A DNA stretch of 64,000 nucleotides from Marinobacter sp. ELB17 (GCF_000169375.1 NZ_AAXY01000023.1:1-64000), one strand, 5' to 3'; numbered from the stretch's first letter, positions 40,884 to 49,676 are shown. A program made the numbers and translations. Notes: a model not told the origin generated them from the letters alone.

Positions 40884-42374
40884 ATGGCTATTGGCGTTTG
40901 GATCAGTTTAATTGGTTATTTTGCGCTCATGATTGCTATCGGCATTTATGCGATGCGCACATCTACGTCCTCATCCGAAGATTACATGTTGGGTGGGCGA
41001 TCGCTCAGTCCAAAGGTGGCGGCCCTTTCGGCTGGCGCTTCGGACATGAGCGGATGGTTACTTCTGGGTCTTCCGGGTGCGTTGTACGTATCTGGTTTGG
41101 CCTCAGCCTGGATCGGTATTGGCCTGTTTGTGGGCGCGTTCGTAAACTGGACGCTGGTTGCGCCCCGACTGCGCGAACAAACGGTTCATTATGGTAATGC
41201 CATTACCATTCCGTCCTTTCTGGCAAACCGGTTCCCGACCCAAGCGTTTTCATTGCGCACGGTGTCGGCGATTGTCATCGTTATCTTTTTTGCCGTTTAC
41301 ACCGCGTCTGGCCTGGTTGCTGGCGGTAAGCTGTTCGAAAGTGCGTTTTCCGGCATTTTCAACTTCGGTGGCCTGAGCGACTACGCCGTGGGTATTATCA
41401 TCACACTGGGCGTGGTACTGGTGTACACGGTTGTTGGCGGCTTCCTGGCAGTGAGCATGACCGACTTTGTTCAGGGCGTCATCATGATGCTGGCGCTGGT
41501 TCTTATGCCGGCGGTTGTGCTCTTTGGTGAAGGCGGCGGTGGTTATATGCAGGCGGCTCAGACCTTGAATGAAATTGACCCCACGCTCTTGTCCTGGACA
41601 GAAGGGCTGACCTTTATTGGATGGCTTTCTGCGGTTACCTGGGGCCTGGGTTATTTTGGTCAGCCTCATATTATAGTGCGCTTTATGGCTATTCGTACCC
41701 TTAAAGATGTTCCGATTGCCCGCAACATCGGTATGGGTTGGATGGCTATTTCGCTGATCGGTGCCATTTCTCTGGGTGTCTTTGGCCGGGCTTATGCAGT
41801 GCGCAATGGTATAGAGATCGATGATCCGGAAACTCTCTTTATCATCTTGTCTGGCTTGCTGTTTCACCCGTTAATTACGGGTTTCCTCTATGCTGCGCTG
41901 TTGGCTGCGGTTATGAGTACCATTTCCAGCCAGCTTCTGGTGTCCTCGTCTTCTCTGACTGAAGACTTCTATCGCCTGTTCCTGCGCAAAGAAGCAACTG
42001 ATCGCGAGTGCGTGAACGTTGGTCGTGTTTGTGTGGTTCTGGTTGGACTGGTTGCTGCGTTTATTGCATCTGATCCCGACTCTCAGGTTCTGGGGCTGGT
42101 CAGTAACGCCTGGGCAGGCTTTGGTGCCGCGTTTGGTCCGCTGATTCTGTTGTCGCTGATGTGGCCGCGCACTAACGGTACCGGCGCCATCGCTGGTCTG
42201 GTTGTGGGTGCGGTTACTGTTATGGTCTGGATTTCACTGGGCTGGGGTGGTGAGTTCATGGGTGGTCCGGGTGTTTACGCGATCATTCCTGGCTTTATCG
42301 CTTCCTGGATTGCGATCATGGCTGTAAGCAGCATGACGGCTGCTACCGGTGAATATCAGCACATCGAGCGGTAA
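40884..42374 (+). CDS. putP: Sodium/proline symporter
   Basis: The protein is 496 residues from the ATG at 40884, preceded by GGAGGAG at 5 bases; an upstream in-frame start at 40851 lacks a ribosome site. It is an SSS-family transporter with 13 predicted transmembrane helices. PutP signatures: YFALMIAIGIYAMRTS, SSEDYMLGGRSLSPKVAALSAGASDMSGWLLLGLPGALY, TWGLGYFGQPHIIVRFMAI and SSQLLVSSSSLTEDFYRLF with the sodium-site Ser residues. It imports proline with sodium, matching a marine lifestyle. A 240-base gap from putA may hold a separate promoter. Confidence 0.95.
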   Translation: MAIGVWISLIGYFALMIAIGIYAMRTSTSSSEDYMLGGRSLSPKVAALSAGASDMSGWLLLGLPGALYVSGLASAWIGIGLFVGAFVNWTLVAPRLREQTVHYGNAITIPSFLANRFPTQAFSLRTVSAIVIVIFFAVYTASGLVAGGKLFESAFSGIFNFGGLSDYAVGIIITLGVVLVYTVVGGFLAVSMTDFVQGVIMMLALVLMPAVVLFGEGGGGYMQAAQTLNEIDPTLLSWTEGLTFIGWLSAVTWGLGYFGQPHIIVRFMAIRTLKDVPIARNIGMGWMAISLIGAISLGVFGRAYAVRNGIEIDDPETLFIILSGLLFHPLITGFLYAALLAAVMSTISSQLLVSSSSLTEDFYRLFLRKEATDRECVNVGRVCVVLVGLVAAFIASDPDSQVLGLVSNAWAGFGAAFGPLILLSLMWPRTNGTGAIAGLVVGAVTVMVWISLGWGGEFMGGPGVYAIIPGFIASWIAIMAVSSMTAATGEYQHIER

Positions 42375-42386
42375 ACGAAGAGGATA

Positions 42387-42410
42387 GGGGACAGATTTCA
42401 AATCTGTCCC
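42387..42410. repeat. Palindromic repeat copy 9
   Basis: GGGGACAGATTT-C-AAATCTGTCCC, 12 bases past the putP stop, same family as the copies in the first 19 kb. Confidence 0.85.
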
Positions 42411-42423
42411 AGATTGGTGATGA

Positions 42424-42451
42424 AAGGGGCTCCTTTGGGGCCTCTTTTTTT
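42424..42451 (+). terminator. Rho-independent terminator of putP
   Basis: AAGGGGCTCC-TTT-GGGGCCTCTT forms a 10-bp stem (two G-U pairs) followed by a run of T. Confidence 0.85.
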
Positions 42452-42463
42452 GTGTCTGGGCAT

Positions 42464-42491
42464 AAAAAACGCCAGCTCTCGGGCTGGCGTT
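42464..42491 (-). terminator. Rho-independent terminator of acnB
   Basis: On the minus strand AACGCCAGC-loop-GCTGGCGTT is followed by TTTTTT, past the end of acnB. Confidence 0.85.
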
Positions 42492-42500
42492 CTTAGGATA

Positions 42501-42525
42501 GGAAACAGATTTCAAATCTGTCCCC
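42501..42525. repeat. Palindromic repeat copy 10 (one arm degraded)
   Basis: GGAAACAGATTT-C-AAATCTGTCCCC: the right arm is intact, the left arm has two G-to-A changes. It lies between the acnB terminator and the acnB stop. Confidence 0.8.
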
Positions 42526-42562
42526 GGTTTGGCTTGGTCTCCGGTTTGGTCCTTACAAAGGC

Positions 42563-45166
42563 TTAGGCGATATCGGCTTCTGCAGCTTTGCTGGTGTAGT
42601 TGTCCATCTTGTCAAAGCTCAGATAGTTGTAGATCTCTTTCGACATGCTGTTCAGGTTCTTGGCGTACTCCATGTACTCTGCCGGTGTCGGCAGTTTACC
42701 CAGAATTGCGCCTACCGACGCCAGTTCCGCAGAGGTCAGGTACACGTTGGCGCCATCGCCCAGGCGGTTGGGGAAGTTACGGGTAGATGTAGACAGCACG
42801 GTGGTGCCAGCGCCTACCCGCGCCTGGTTACCCATGCACAGCGAACAGCCCGGCATCTCGGTACGCACACCGGCGTCGCCGTAGATTTTGAAGTAGCCTT
42901 CTTCCATCAGCTGGGACTCGTCCATCTTGGTGGGCGGAGACATCCAGAGGCGGACTTTAAGGGGTGCTTTGTTCTGCTCCAGCAGTTTACCGGCGGCGCG
43001 GAAGTGACCAATGTTGGTCATGCACGAACCGATGAACACTTCGTCGACCTTGTCGCCGGCGACATCGGACAAAATGCGGGCGTCGTCCGGATCGTTCGGG
43101 CAGCACACGATCGGCTCTTTGATATCGGCCAGATCAATTTCGATGATGTGAGCGTACTCGGCATCGGAATCGGCGCGCATCAGGCTAGGTTTGGCCAGCC
43201 AGGCCTCCATACCCTGGGCACGACGCACCAGAGTACGCGCGTCGCCGTAACCTTCGGCAATCATCCAGCGCAGCATGGTGATGTTGGAGCGCAGATACTC
43301 GGCCACCGACTCTTCTGACAGGTTGATGGTGCAGCCTGCAGCGGAGCGCTCGGCAGAGGCGTCAGACAGCTCGAACGCCTGCTCTGCGGTCAGGTGCTCC
43401 AGACCCTCGATTTCCAGCACGCGGCCAGAGAATTCGTTGATCTTGCCTTTCTTCTCTACGGTCAGCATGCCCTGCTTGATGCCGTAAAGGGGAATGGCGT
43501 GCACTAGGTCACGCAGGGTAATGCCGGGCTGCAGTTCGCCTTTGAAGCGCACCAGCACCGATTCCGGCATGTCCAGCGGCATAACGCCGGTGGCAGCGGC
43601 AAACGCTACCAGGCCAGAACCGGCCGGGAAGGAGATGCCCATGGGGAAACGGGTGTGGGAGTCACCACCGGTGCCTACGGTATCGGGCAGCAGCATGCGG
43701 TTCAGCCACGAGTGGATGATGCCGTCGCCCGGGCGCAGGGAAACACCGCCACGGGTACGCATGAAGTCTGGCATGGTGTGCTGCATTTCCACGTCAATCG
43801 GCTTGGGATAAGCGGCTGTGTGGCAGAATGACTGCATGACCAGGTCGGCCTGGAAACCCAGGCACGCCAGATCTTTCAGTTCGTCACGGGTCATCGGGCC
43901 GGTGGTGTCCTGGGAACCCACGGTGGTCATTTTCGGTTCGCAATAGGTGCCGGGGCGAACGCCTTGGCCTTCTTCCAGTCCGCAGGCTTTGCCGACCATT
44001 TTTTGCGCCAGGGTGAAACCCTTGGTGCCAACTTCGGGGTCGTCTGGCAGGCGGAAGAGGTCGGTAGCACCAAGGCCCAGTGTTTCACGGGCCTTGGTGG
44101 TCAGGCCGCGGCCGATGATTAGCGGAATACGGCCGCCAGCCTGAACTTCGTCCAGAATCACGTCGGACTTGAAACTGAATTCAGAGATCACGTCGCCGTT
44201 TTCGTTGAGAATTTTGCCTTCATACGGGCGGATATCAATCACATCGCCCATGTTCATGTCGTCAACCGGCGCTTCGAATACCAGCGCGCCCGCGTCTTCC
44301 ATGGTGTTGAAGAAAATAGGGGCAACTTTGCTGCCGATACACACACCGCCGCCGCGCTTGTTCGGCACGCCAGGGACGTCGTCACCGAAGAACCACAGCA
44401 CCGAGTTGGTGGCGGATTTACGGGAAGAGCCGGTACCTACAACGTCACCTACGAAAGCAACGGGCAGGCCTTTGGCGCTAATGTCGGCAATCTGGTTCAT
44501 GGGGCCGATAACACCATGTTCTTCGGGGCTCAGGCCATCGCGGGTCATTTTATAAGCAGCGCGGGCATGCAACGGAATGTCAGGGCGTGACCAGGCATCG
44601 GGTGCTGGCGATAGATCGTCGGTGTTGGTTTCGCCGGTGACTTTAAACACCACCATTTTGATGCTGTCGGCAACTTTGTTACGTTTGGTGAACCATTCGG
44701 CGTTAGCCCAAGATTCAATCACGTCTTTGGCAACGGCGTTGCCGGCGTCCATTTTCACTTTCACATCGTTGAAAGCGTCGAACATCAGCAGAGTGCGTTT
44801 GAGTTGAATGCCGGCGGGTTCGGCCAGTTCGGGATTGTCTAACAGGTCCACCAGAGTGGTAATGTTATAGCCGCCCTGCATCATTCCAAGCAACTGGATT
44901 GCTTTGCCGTTGTTAATTGCTGGGGAGTTGGCTTCGCCTTTCACAAGGGCGGTCAGGAACGCGGCTTTTACATAGGCGGCTTCATCCACCCCGGGCGGAA
45001 CACGGTTTTCCAACAGGTCAATCAGTACATTTTCGTCTTCGTTTTCAGGGGCGGGCGGCTTTTTCAGCAGTTCCACCAGTGCGGCGGTTTGTTCGGCGTT
45101 CAGAGGCTTGGGTGGAATACCCAGAGCTGCACGCTCGGCAACGTGTTCACGGTAGGCTTCTAACAC
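42563..45166 (-). CDS. acnB: Aconitate hydratase B
   Basis: This 867-residue enzyme isomerises citrate to isocitrate in the TCA and glyoxylate cycles; in E. coli it also acts as an iron-sensing RNA-binding protein. The start MLEAYREHVAERAALGIPPKPLNAEQTAALVELL is the AcnB HEAT-like domain. The swivel domain and catalytic region have DVVGTGSSRKSATNS, PGDGIIHSWLNRMLLPDTVGTGGDSHTRFPMG, and the iron-sulfur Cys residues in FIGSCMTNIGHFRAAG and PGCSLCMGNQARVG. It is monocistronic with its own terminator. Confidence 0.97.
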   Translation of the reverse strand: MLEAYREHVAERAALGIPPKPLNAEQTAALVELLKKPPAPENEDENVLIDLLENRVPPGVDEAAYVKAAFLTALVKGEANSPAINNGKAIQLLGMMQGGYNITTLVDLLDNPELAEPAGIQLKRTLLMFDAFNDVKVKMDAGNAVAKDVIESWANAEWFTKRNKVADSIKMVVFKVTGETNTDDLSPAPDAWSRPDIPLHARAAYKMTRDGLSPEEHGVIGPMNQIADISAKGLPVAFVGDVVGTGSSRKSATNSVLWFFGDDVPGVPNKRGGGVCIGSKVAPIFFNTMEDAGALVFEAPVDDMNMGDVIDIRPYEGKILNENGDVISEFSFKSDVILDEVQAGGRIPLIIGRGLTTKARETLGLGATDLFRLPDDPEVGTKGFTLAQKMVGKACGLEEGQGVRPGTYCEPKMTTVGSQDTTGPMTRDELKDLACLGFQADLVMQSFCHTAAYPKPIDVEMQHTMPDFMRTRGGVSLRPGDGIIHSWLNRMLLPDTVGTGGDSHTRFPMGISFPAGSGLVAFAAATGVMPLDMPESVLVRFKGELQPGITLRDLVHAIPLYGIKQGMLTVEKKGKINEFSGRVLEIEGLEHLTAEQAFELSDASAERSAAGCTINLSEESVAEYLRSNITMLRWMIAEGYGDARTLVRRAQGMEAWLAKPSLMRADSDAEYAHIIEIDLADIKEPIVCCPNDPDDARILSDVAGDKVDEVFIGSCMTNIGHFRAAGKLLEQNKAPLKVRLWMSPPTKMDESQLMEEGYFKIYGDAGVRTEMPGCSLCMGNQARVGAGTTVLSTSTRNFPNRLGDGANVYLTSAELASVGAILGKLPTPAEYMEYAKNLNSMSKEIYNYLSFDKMDNYTSKAAEADIA

Positions 45167-45362
45167 GGTTTGACCCTCATCGGTTGGAGTGTTCCGCTTT
45201 GTTGGCGCAACGCGCCTGGCGGAAATGTTATGGTGAAAAGGCTTTAAACTGGCGCTGTATTGTATAGGAAAGCCCTTATAAAGTTAAATTGGACAGAGGT
45301 CGGAGAGATTTGTTAGCTGCGTTATACTGGCGCATCAATTTTAACCCAATGTTCGGGATGCC

Positions 45363-46109
45363 ATGAACGACGATCTGCAGGGCACTATTTACGGCACTAT
45401 CAACAGCACTATCAACAGCACTATCGATAGTACTATCGAGACTAATATCGACAGCACTAACGAACGTATTTACGAGGGTGCTCATGGTAGTATTAATGAC
45501 TTTTTACTGTGCCGGACGCCTCAGGCCTGGATTGATAATGCTCTGGCGAATCAGGACTTGCTGCTTATTGACCACGCCCACTGCGAGAAAAAAGCGGCTT
45601 CTACAGCGCTCAGCCTGATGTACCGCTACGTGGATAACGCCGAGCTGCTGCACAAGATGTCGCGATTGGCGCGGGAAGAGTTAAGGCACTTTGAACAGGT
45701 TCTGGCTTTGATGACGGCGCGCGGAATTAGCTATGGCCACTTAACCCCGGCGCGCTATGCCGCAGGCCTGCGCGTCGCAGTGCGCAGCACCGATCCTGGC
45801 CGCCTGGTCGATTTGCTGGTGATTGGCGCCATTATTGAAGCGCGTTCCTGTGAACGCTTTGCGACCCTGGCACCGTATCTTGATACCGAGCTCTCAAATT
45901 TTTATAACGGACTTCTGAAATCCGAAGCCCGCCATTACCGCGACTACCTGGCTTTGGCCGAACAGGCCAACGGCGGCGCGGTTGACGACAGAGTTGCGGT
46001 TTTTCTGGCCATCGAACAAGAGTTGATTGAACAGCCAGATTCCGAGTTTCGTTTTCACAGCGGCCCGCTGACGCAGCCGGTCGCTGACAAACACGCTATT
46101 CCTATTTAA
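45363..46109 (+). CDS. miaE: tRNA-(2-methylthio-N6-isopentenyladenosine37) hydroxylase MiaE-like
   Basis: The protein is 248 residues. From about residue 40 it matches the diiron hydroxylase MiaE: INDFLLCRTPQAWIDNALANQDLLLIDHAHCEKKAASTAL (with Glu and His iron ligands), LAREELRHFEQVL, GAIIEARSCERFATLAPYLD and SEARHYRDYL. It hydroxylates ms2i6A37 to ms2io6A37 in tRNA using O2. The first 35 residues are instead a tetrapeptide array (S/G-T-I-N/D/E) encoded by seven 12-base repeats, which is not part of the family. The ATG at 45363 is the only good start for the long form; an internal start would have to be non-ATG. Confidence 0.87.
   Translation: MNDDLQGTIYGTINSTINSTIDSTIETNIDSTNERIYEGAHGSINDFLLCRTPQAWIDNALANQDLLLIDHAHCEKKAASTALSLMYRYVDNAELLHKMSRLAREELRHFEQVLALMTARGISYGHLTPARYAAGLRVAVRSTDPGRLVDLLVIGAIIEARSCERFATLAPYLDTELSNFYNGLLKSEARHYRDYLALAEQANGGAVDDRVAVFLAIEQELIEQPDSEFRFHSGPLTQPVADKHAIPI
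45381..45464 (+). repeat. Seven 12-bp tandem units coding (S/G)TI(N/D/E) at the miaE start
   Basis: Seven consecutive in-frame 12-base units of the form AGCACTATCAAC run from 45381 to 45464 and encode GTIY-GTIN-STIN-STID-STIE-TNID-STNE. Units diverge mainly at the fourth codon and towards the end. Confidence 0.9.
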
Positions 46110-46133
46110 CGCGAATTGACACAAGAGGGTGAA

Positions 46134-46904
46134 ATGAGCAATTTGATTAAAGAAACCGTCACCAGTGTGCACCATTGGAACGATACTCTGTTCAGCTTCA
46201 AAACCAGTCGCGACCCCGGCTTTCGCTTCAAGAATGGCCACTTTGTGATGATCGGCCTGGAAACGGAAGGCAAACCGCTGATGCGCGCCTACAGTATCGC
46301 TAGCGCAAATTATGAAGAAGAGCTCGAGTTTTTCTCCATCAAAGTGCAAGACGGCCCGTTGACGTCCAAGCTACAGAAAATAAAAGTAGGTGATGAAATT
46401 CTTGTTAGTCGTAAGCCTACCGGTACGCTGATTCTAGACAACCTGCTGCCAGGAAAAAATCTGTGGCTGATTGCCACCGGCACCGGTCTTGCCCCTTTTA
46501 TGAGCATCATAAAAGATCCGGACGTGTATGAAGCCTTTGATAAAGTGATCATAACTCACGGTGTGCGTTACGCTACCGAATTGGCATACCAGCACGAAAT
46601 CGAGGCCCTGCCAGAGAACGAGTTCTTTGGTGAAATGGTGGATGGCAAACTGCTGTATTACCCTACGGTAACCCGCGAACCCTTTCGCCACACCGGGCGG
46701 CTGACACACGCTATGGAAAGCGGAAAAATCACCCAGGATTTGGGCTTGTCAGAGTTTGATGTCGAGAATGATCGCTTCATGATTTGCGGCAGTCCCAGTA
46801 TGCTCAAAGACACCTGCGCCATACTCAACAGCATGGGCTTTAAAGAAGCTCGTGGGGGAGATATGGGGCATTACGTTGTCGAGCGGGCGTTTGTGGAGCA
46901 GTAA
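46134..46904 (+). CDS. fpr: Ferredoxin/flavodoxin-NADP+ reductase
   Basis: The protein is 256 residues from the ATG at 46134. It has the FAD site MRAYSIASANYEEELEFFSIKV with RAYS, the loop DGPLTSKLQKIKVGDEI, the NADP site LIATGTGLAPFMSII and the C-terminal MICGSPSMLKDTCAIL and YVVERAF. It transfers electrons between NADPH and flavodoxin/ferredoxin, and in the oxidative-stress response in many bacteria. It is 25 bases past miaE; MiaE needs electrons for its diiron centre, so a functional link is possible (inference). Confidence 0.94.
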   Translation: MSNLIKETVTSVHHWNDTLFSFKTSRDPGFRFKNGHFVMIGLETEGKPLMRAYSIASANYEEELEFFSIKVQDGPLTSKLQKIKVGDEILVSRKPTGTLILDNLLPGKNLWLIATGTGLAPFMSIIKDPDVYEAFDKVIITHGVRYATELAYQHEIEALPENEFFGEMVDGKLLYYPTVTREPFRHTGRLTHAMESGKITQDLGLSEFDVENDRFMICGSPSMLKDTCAILNSMGFKEARGGDMGHYVVERAFVEQ

Positions 46905-46981
46905 GGTTCTCTTAAGGTTTTCTGCCCGCCGATTGCGTCGGCCAGCGCCACACATTCACTTCGCAATTCGGAGGGTAAATA

Positions 46982-47860
46982 ATGTCAGACAACGTTTACA
47001 CACCGCCAAAGGTATGGACTTGGGACAAAGCCAACGGCGGTGCTTTCGCCAGCATTAACAGGCCGATTGCCGGTGCTACTCACGATAAGGCGCTGCCGAT
47101 AGGCAAGCATCCGTTTCAGCTGTATTCACTGGCGACGCCCAACGGCGTAAAAGTAACCGTGATGCTGGAGGAACTGCTGGAGCTTGGCTTTGTGGATGCC
47201 GAATACGACGCCTGGCTGATCAACATTGGCGAGGGCGATCAGTTTGGCAGTGGTTTTGTCGAGATTAATCCGAACTCCAAAATCCCGGCGCTGCTGGACC
47301 ACTCTGCGCAACCGCCGCAGCGGCTGTTTGAGTCGGGTTCTATGCTGTTGTACCTGGCCGAAAAATTTGGCGCACTGTTGCCTGAAGACGCCGCCGGCCG
47401 CACCGAAACCCTGAACTGGCTATTTTGGCAGATGGCCAGCACGCCGATGTTGGGCGGAGGTTTTGGCCACTTCTACGCCTACGCACCGGAAAAATACGAG
47501 TACCCGATTGACCGCTACGCGATGGAAGTAAAGCGCCAGCTGGATGTGCTGGATAGGCAGCTAGCGGACAATCGCTATATTGCGGGTGACACCTACACAA
47601 TCGCAGACATTGCGATTTGGCCCTGGTACGGAGCACTGGTAAATAATCTGGTGTACGAAGCAGCGGAATTTCTGGACGCGCAAAGCTATACTCACGTGCT
47701 GCGCTGGGCTGCAGAAGTGGCAAAGCGCCCGGCGGTGCAGCGTGGCCGTATGGTGAATAAAGTGACTGGCGAGCCTCATAAACAGCTCCGCGAGCGCCAT
47801 GACGCCAGCGATTTCGAACTGCGCACTGAAGATAAAATAAACCCGGGCGAGGGCGTCTGA
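46982..47860 (+). CDS. yghU: Glutathione S-transferase family protein YghU
   Basis: This 292-residue protein begins MSDNVYTPPKVWTWDKANGGAFASINRPIAG and continues with GKHPFQLYSLATPNGVKVTVMLEELLELG, the YghU subfamily start. The thioredoxin-fold domain is followed by FESGSMLLYLAEKFG and the C-terminal helical GST domain. YghU binds two glutathione molecules and acts as a disulfide-bond reductase. It is downstream of fpr and 4 bases upstream of the lipoprotein gene. Confidence 0.94.
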   Translation: MSDNVYTPPKVWTWDKANGGAFASINRPIAGATHDKALPIGKHPFQLYSLATPNGVKVTVMLEELLELGFVDAEYDAWLINIGEGDQFGSGFVEINPNSKIPALLDHSAQPPQRLFESGSMLLYLAEKFGALLPEDAAGRTETLNWLFWQMASTPMLGGGFGHFYAYAPEKYEYPIDRYAMEVKRQLDVLDRQLADNRYIAGDTYTIADIAIWPWYGALVNNLVYEAAEFLDAQSYTHVLRWAAEVAKRPAVQRGRMVNKVTGEPHKQLRERHDASDFELRTEDKINPGEGV

Positions 47861-47863
47861 ACG

Positions 47864-48826
47864 GTGGGCCAAAATATTATTGGCAGGCAGTGCAAGTATC
47901 GCGGTCGAGCGTCTGCACCTTTGGTCTTGATGCTGGCAGCCGCTCTGGCGGCACTGCTGTCTGGCTGCGAACAAAGCGCGGATATCGGGCTGGCTGGGCA
48001 GAGCGCAAATCCGGAGCCCGAGACTCTGGATGTGAATCAGCCGCAGGTGGACGGTGGCGGCGTTAGCGATATTTCTTTGGTGTTGAAACCCGCGCAGCTT
48101 GACTGGATTGGCCAGCAGATTTTCCATAACGAATGCGCGGGGCAGTTTCGCTGCCTGGTGCACTGGAACGACGGCGAGGCGTTTCCGTCACTCGGTATCG
48201 GTCATTTTATTTGGTACCCGAAAGACGTTGAAGCAGGTTTTGTCGAGAGCTTTCCCACACTGATCGATTACATGGCCCAGCGCCAGCGGTCTATTCCGGA
48301 CTGGCTGCGGGAGCTAAAGCCGTTTGATGCGCCTTGGGCAGACCAGGCTGCCTTTGATGCGGTGGAGAATTCACCCCAGCTAGCAGAACTGCGAGAGTTT
48401 TTGGCGGGCACTCAGGGTGTTCAGGCCGAGTTCATATTTCGCCGCGCGCAAGCATCTATAAAGACCGTTGTTGATGCGGCACCATTGGCCGGGCAGCTTG
48501 CGGTAAGCAATCACCTGGCGCAGCTGAGCCAAACACCGGGCGGAGTTTATGCGTTGGTGGATTATGTGAACTTTAAGGGCGAAGGGTTAGCCGTGTCTGA
48601 GCGTTATCAAGGTGAGGGCTGGGGCTTGCTGCAGGTTCTTCAAGCCATGCCGGAGCAATCTGCCGATCCGGTGTTGCAACAGTTCCGCGAAGCGGCCGAT
48701 AAAGTGTTAACCCGCCGCGCTGATCTGGCGACTCAGGCGCGCGAACGCGAGCAGTGGTTGCCCGGTTGGCGCAAGCGTCTGAACACCTATCGCGAGCCGG
48801 ACGTAATGGCACTGCCGGAATCCTGA
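47864..48826 (+). CDS. Putative lipoprotein of unknown family
   Basis: I do not recognise a characterised family for this 320-residue protein, which starts at a GTG. The N-terminus has a hydrophobic helix (LVLMLAAALAALLSGCEQ) with a lipobox LSGC, so it is probably an outer-membrane-directed lipoprotein; Cys28-36 region defines the cleavage. The mature part contains IFHNECAGQFRCLVHWNDGEAFPSLGIGHFIWYP, and GIGHF with an upstream Glu resembles the catalytic neighbourhood of lysozyme-like muramidases, but other family features are not visible. The C-terminal part is helical (LAVSNHLAQLSQTPGGVYALVDYVNFKGEG). It follows yghU closely, likely in one transcript with it. Confidence 0.65.
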   Translation: MGQNIIGRQCKYRGRASAPLVLMLAAALAALLSGCEQSADIGLAGQSANPEPETLDVNQPQVDGGGVSDISLVLKPAQLDWIGQQIFHNECAGQFRCLVHWNDGEAFPSLGIGHFIWYPKDVEAGFVESFPTLIDYMAQRQRSIPDWLRELKPFDAPWADQAAFDAVENSPQLAELREFLAGTQGVQAEFIFRRAQASIKTVVDAAPLAGQLAVSNHLAQLSQTPGGVYALVDYVNFKGEGLAVSERYQGEGWGLLQVLQAMPEQSADPVLQQFREAADKVLTRRADLATQAREREQWLPGWRKRLNTYREPDVMALPES

Positions 48827-48864
48827 TCGCCGCCAGCTGGATGCACTCTTATACCCTAGTTATT

Positions 48865-48898
48865 AAAAAAGCCGGAGTTCATTCACTCCGGCTTTTTT
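48865..48898. terminator. Bidirectional terminator between lipoprotein and reductase genes
   Basis: AAAAAAGCCGGAGT-TCATTC-ACTCCGGCTTTTTT forms a perfect stem with T-runs on both strands. Confidence 0.93.
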
Positions 48899-48926
48899 TT
48901 CACTTTAGGCGCTTCAGGGTTTGGCG

Positions 48927-49676
48927 TTAGCCCATGAACTGGCCACCGTTGACCACCAGGTCTGCGCCAGTCACAAAGCCAGCGTCTTCGGCGGTCAAAA
49001 ACACCACCGCGCGGGCAATGTCGTCTGGCTGCCCAAGGCGGCCCACCGGGATGTCTGCAACAATACTTTCCAGCACTTTCTCAGGCACTGCGCGCACCAT
49101 CGGGGAATCAATGTAGCCCGGCGAAATCGAGTTTACGGTAACGCCTTTACGGGCGCCTTCCAGTGCGATCGATTTGGTGAAGCCGTAAACGCCGGCCTTG
49201 GCCGCAGCGTAGTTGCTCTGCCCGAACTGGCCTTTGCCACCATTAATGGAGGATATGTTTACAATGCGGCCAAAGCCACGGTTGCACATGCCCTCGAACG
49301 CGTGGCGGCACATGTTAAACATGGAGTTCAGGTTAACGTTGATCACCTGGGTCCACTGATCTGCCCCCATTCTTTTCAACGGTGCATCGTTGGTGATGCC
49401 GGCATTATTGACCAGCACATCTACAGGGCCGAACTCTTTTTCCACGCTTTCCATAAAGACTTTGCAGCTGTCATAGTTGGCAACGTCTACCGGCATAATG
49501 TTAACGGTGTAGCCTGCTTCGGCCATGATTTTTTGCCACTGTTCAGCTTTTTTACGCGGCTCGTCGCCTGGGCGGTGAGTGGCGATAACGGTACGATCCT
49601 GATCGGTTAGCTGTTTGCACATTGCGGTGCCTAAGGCTCCGATTGCACCCGTCACAATGGCGACACGATTTGGCAT
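48927..49676 (-). CDS. phaB: Acetoacetyl-CoA reductase-like SDR (PhaB)
   Basis: This 249-residue short-chain dehydrogenase has IVTGAIGALGTAMC, NNAGITNDAPLKRM, the catalytic SSINGGKGQFGQSNYAAAKAG, and SPGYIDSPMVRAVPEKVL with the end TGADLVVNGGQFMG, which follow PhaB more closely than FabG. It would reduce acetoacetyl-CoA to (R)-3-hydroxybutyryl-CoA for polyhydroxyalkanoate synthesis. A MaoC-type hydratase is encoded divergently. The polymer synthase phaC is not in this window. Confidence 0.85.
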   Translation of the reverse strand: MPNRVAIVTGAIGALGTAMCKQLTDQDRTVIATHRPGDEPRKKAEQWQKIMAEAGYTVNIMPVDVANYDSCKVFMESVEKEFGPVDVLVNNAGITNDAPLKRMGADQWTQVINVNLNSMFNMCRHAFEGMCNRGFGRIVNISSINGGKGQFGQSNYAAAKAGVYGFTKSIALEGARKGVTVNSISPGYIDSPMVRAVPEKVLESIVADIPVGRLGQPDDIARAVVFLTAEDAGFVTGADLVVNGGQFMG

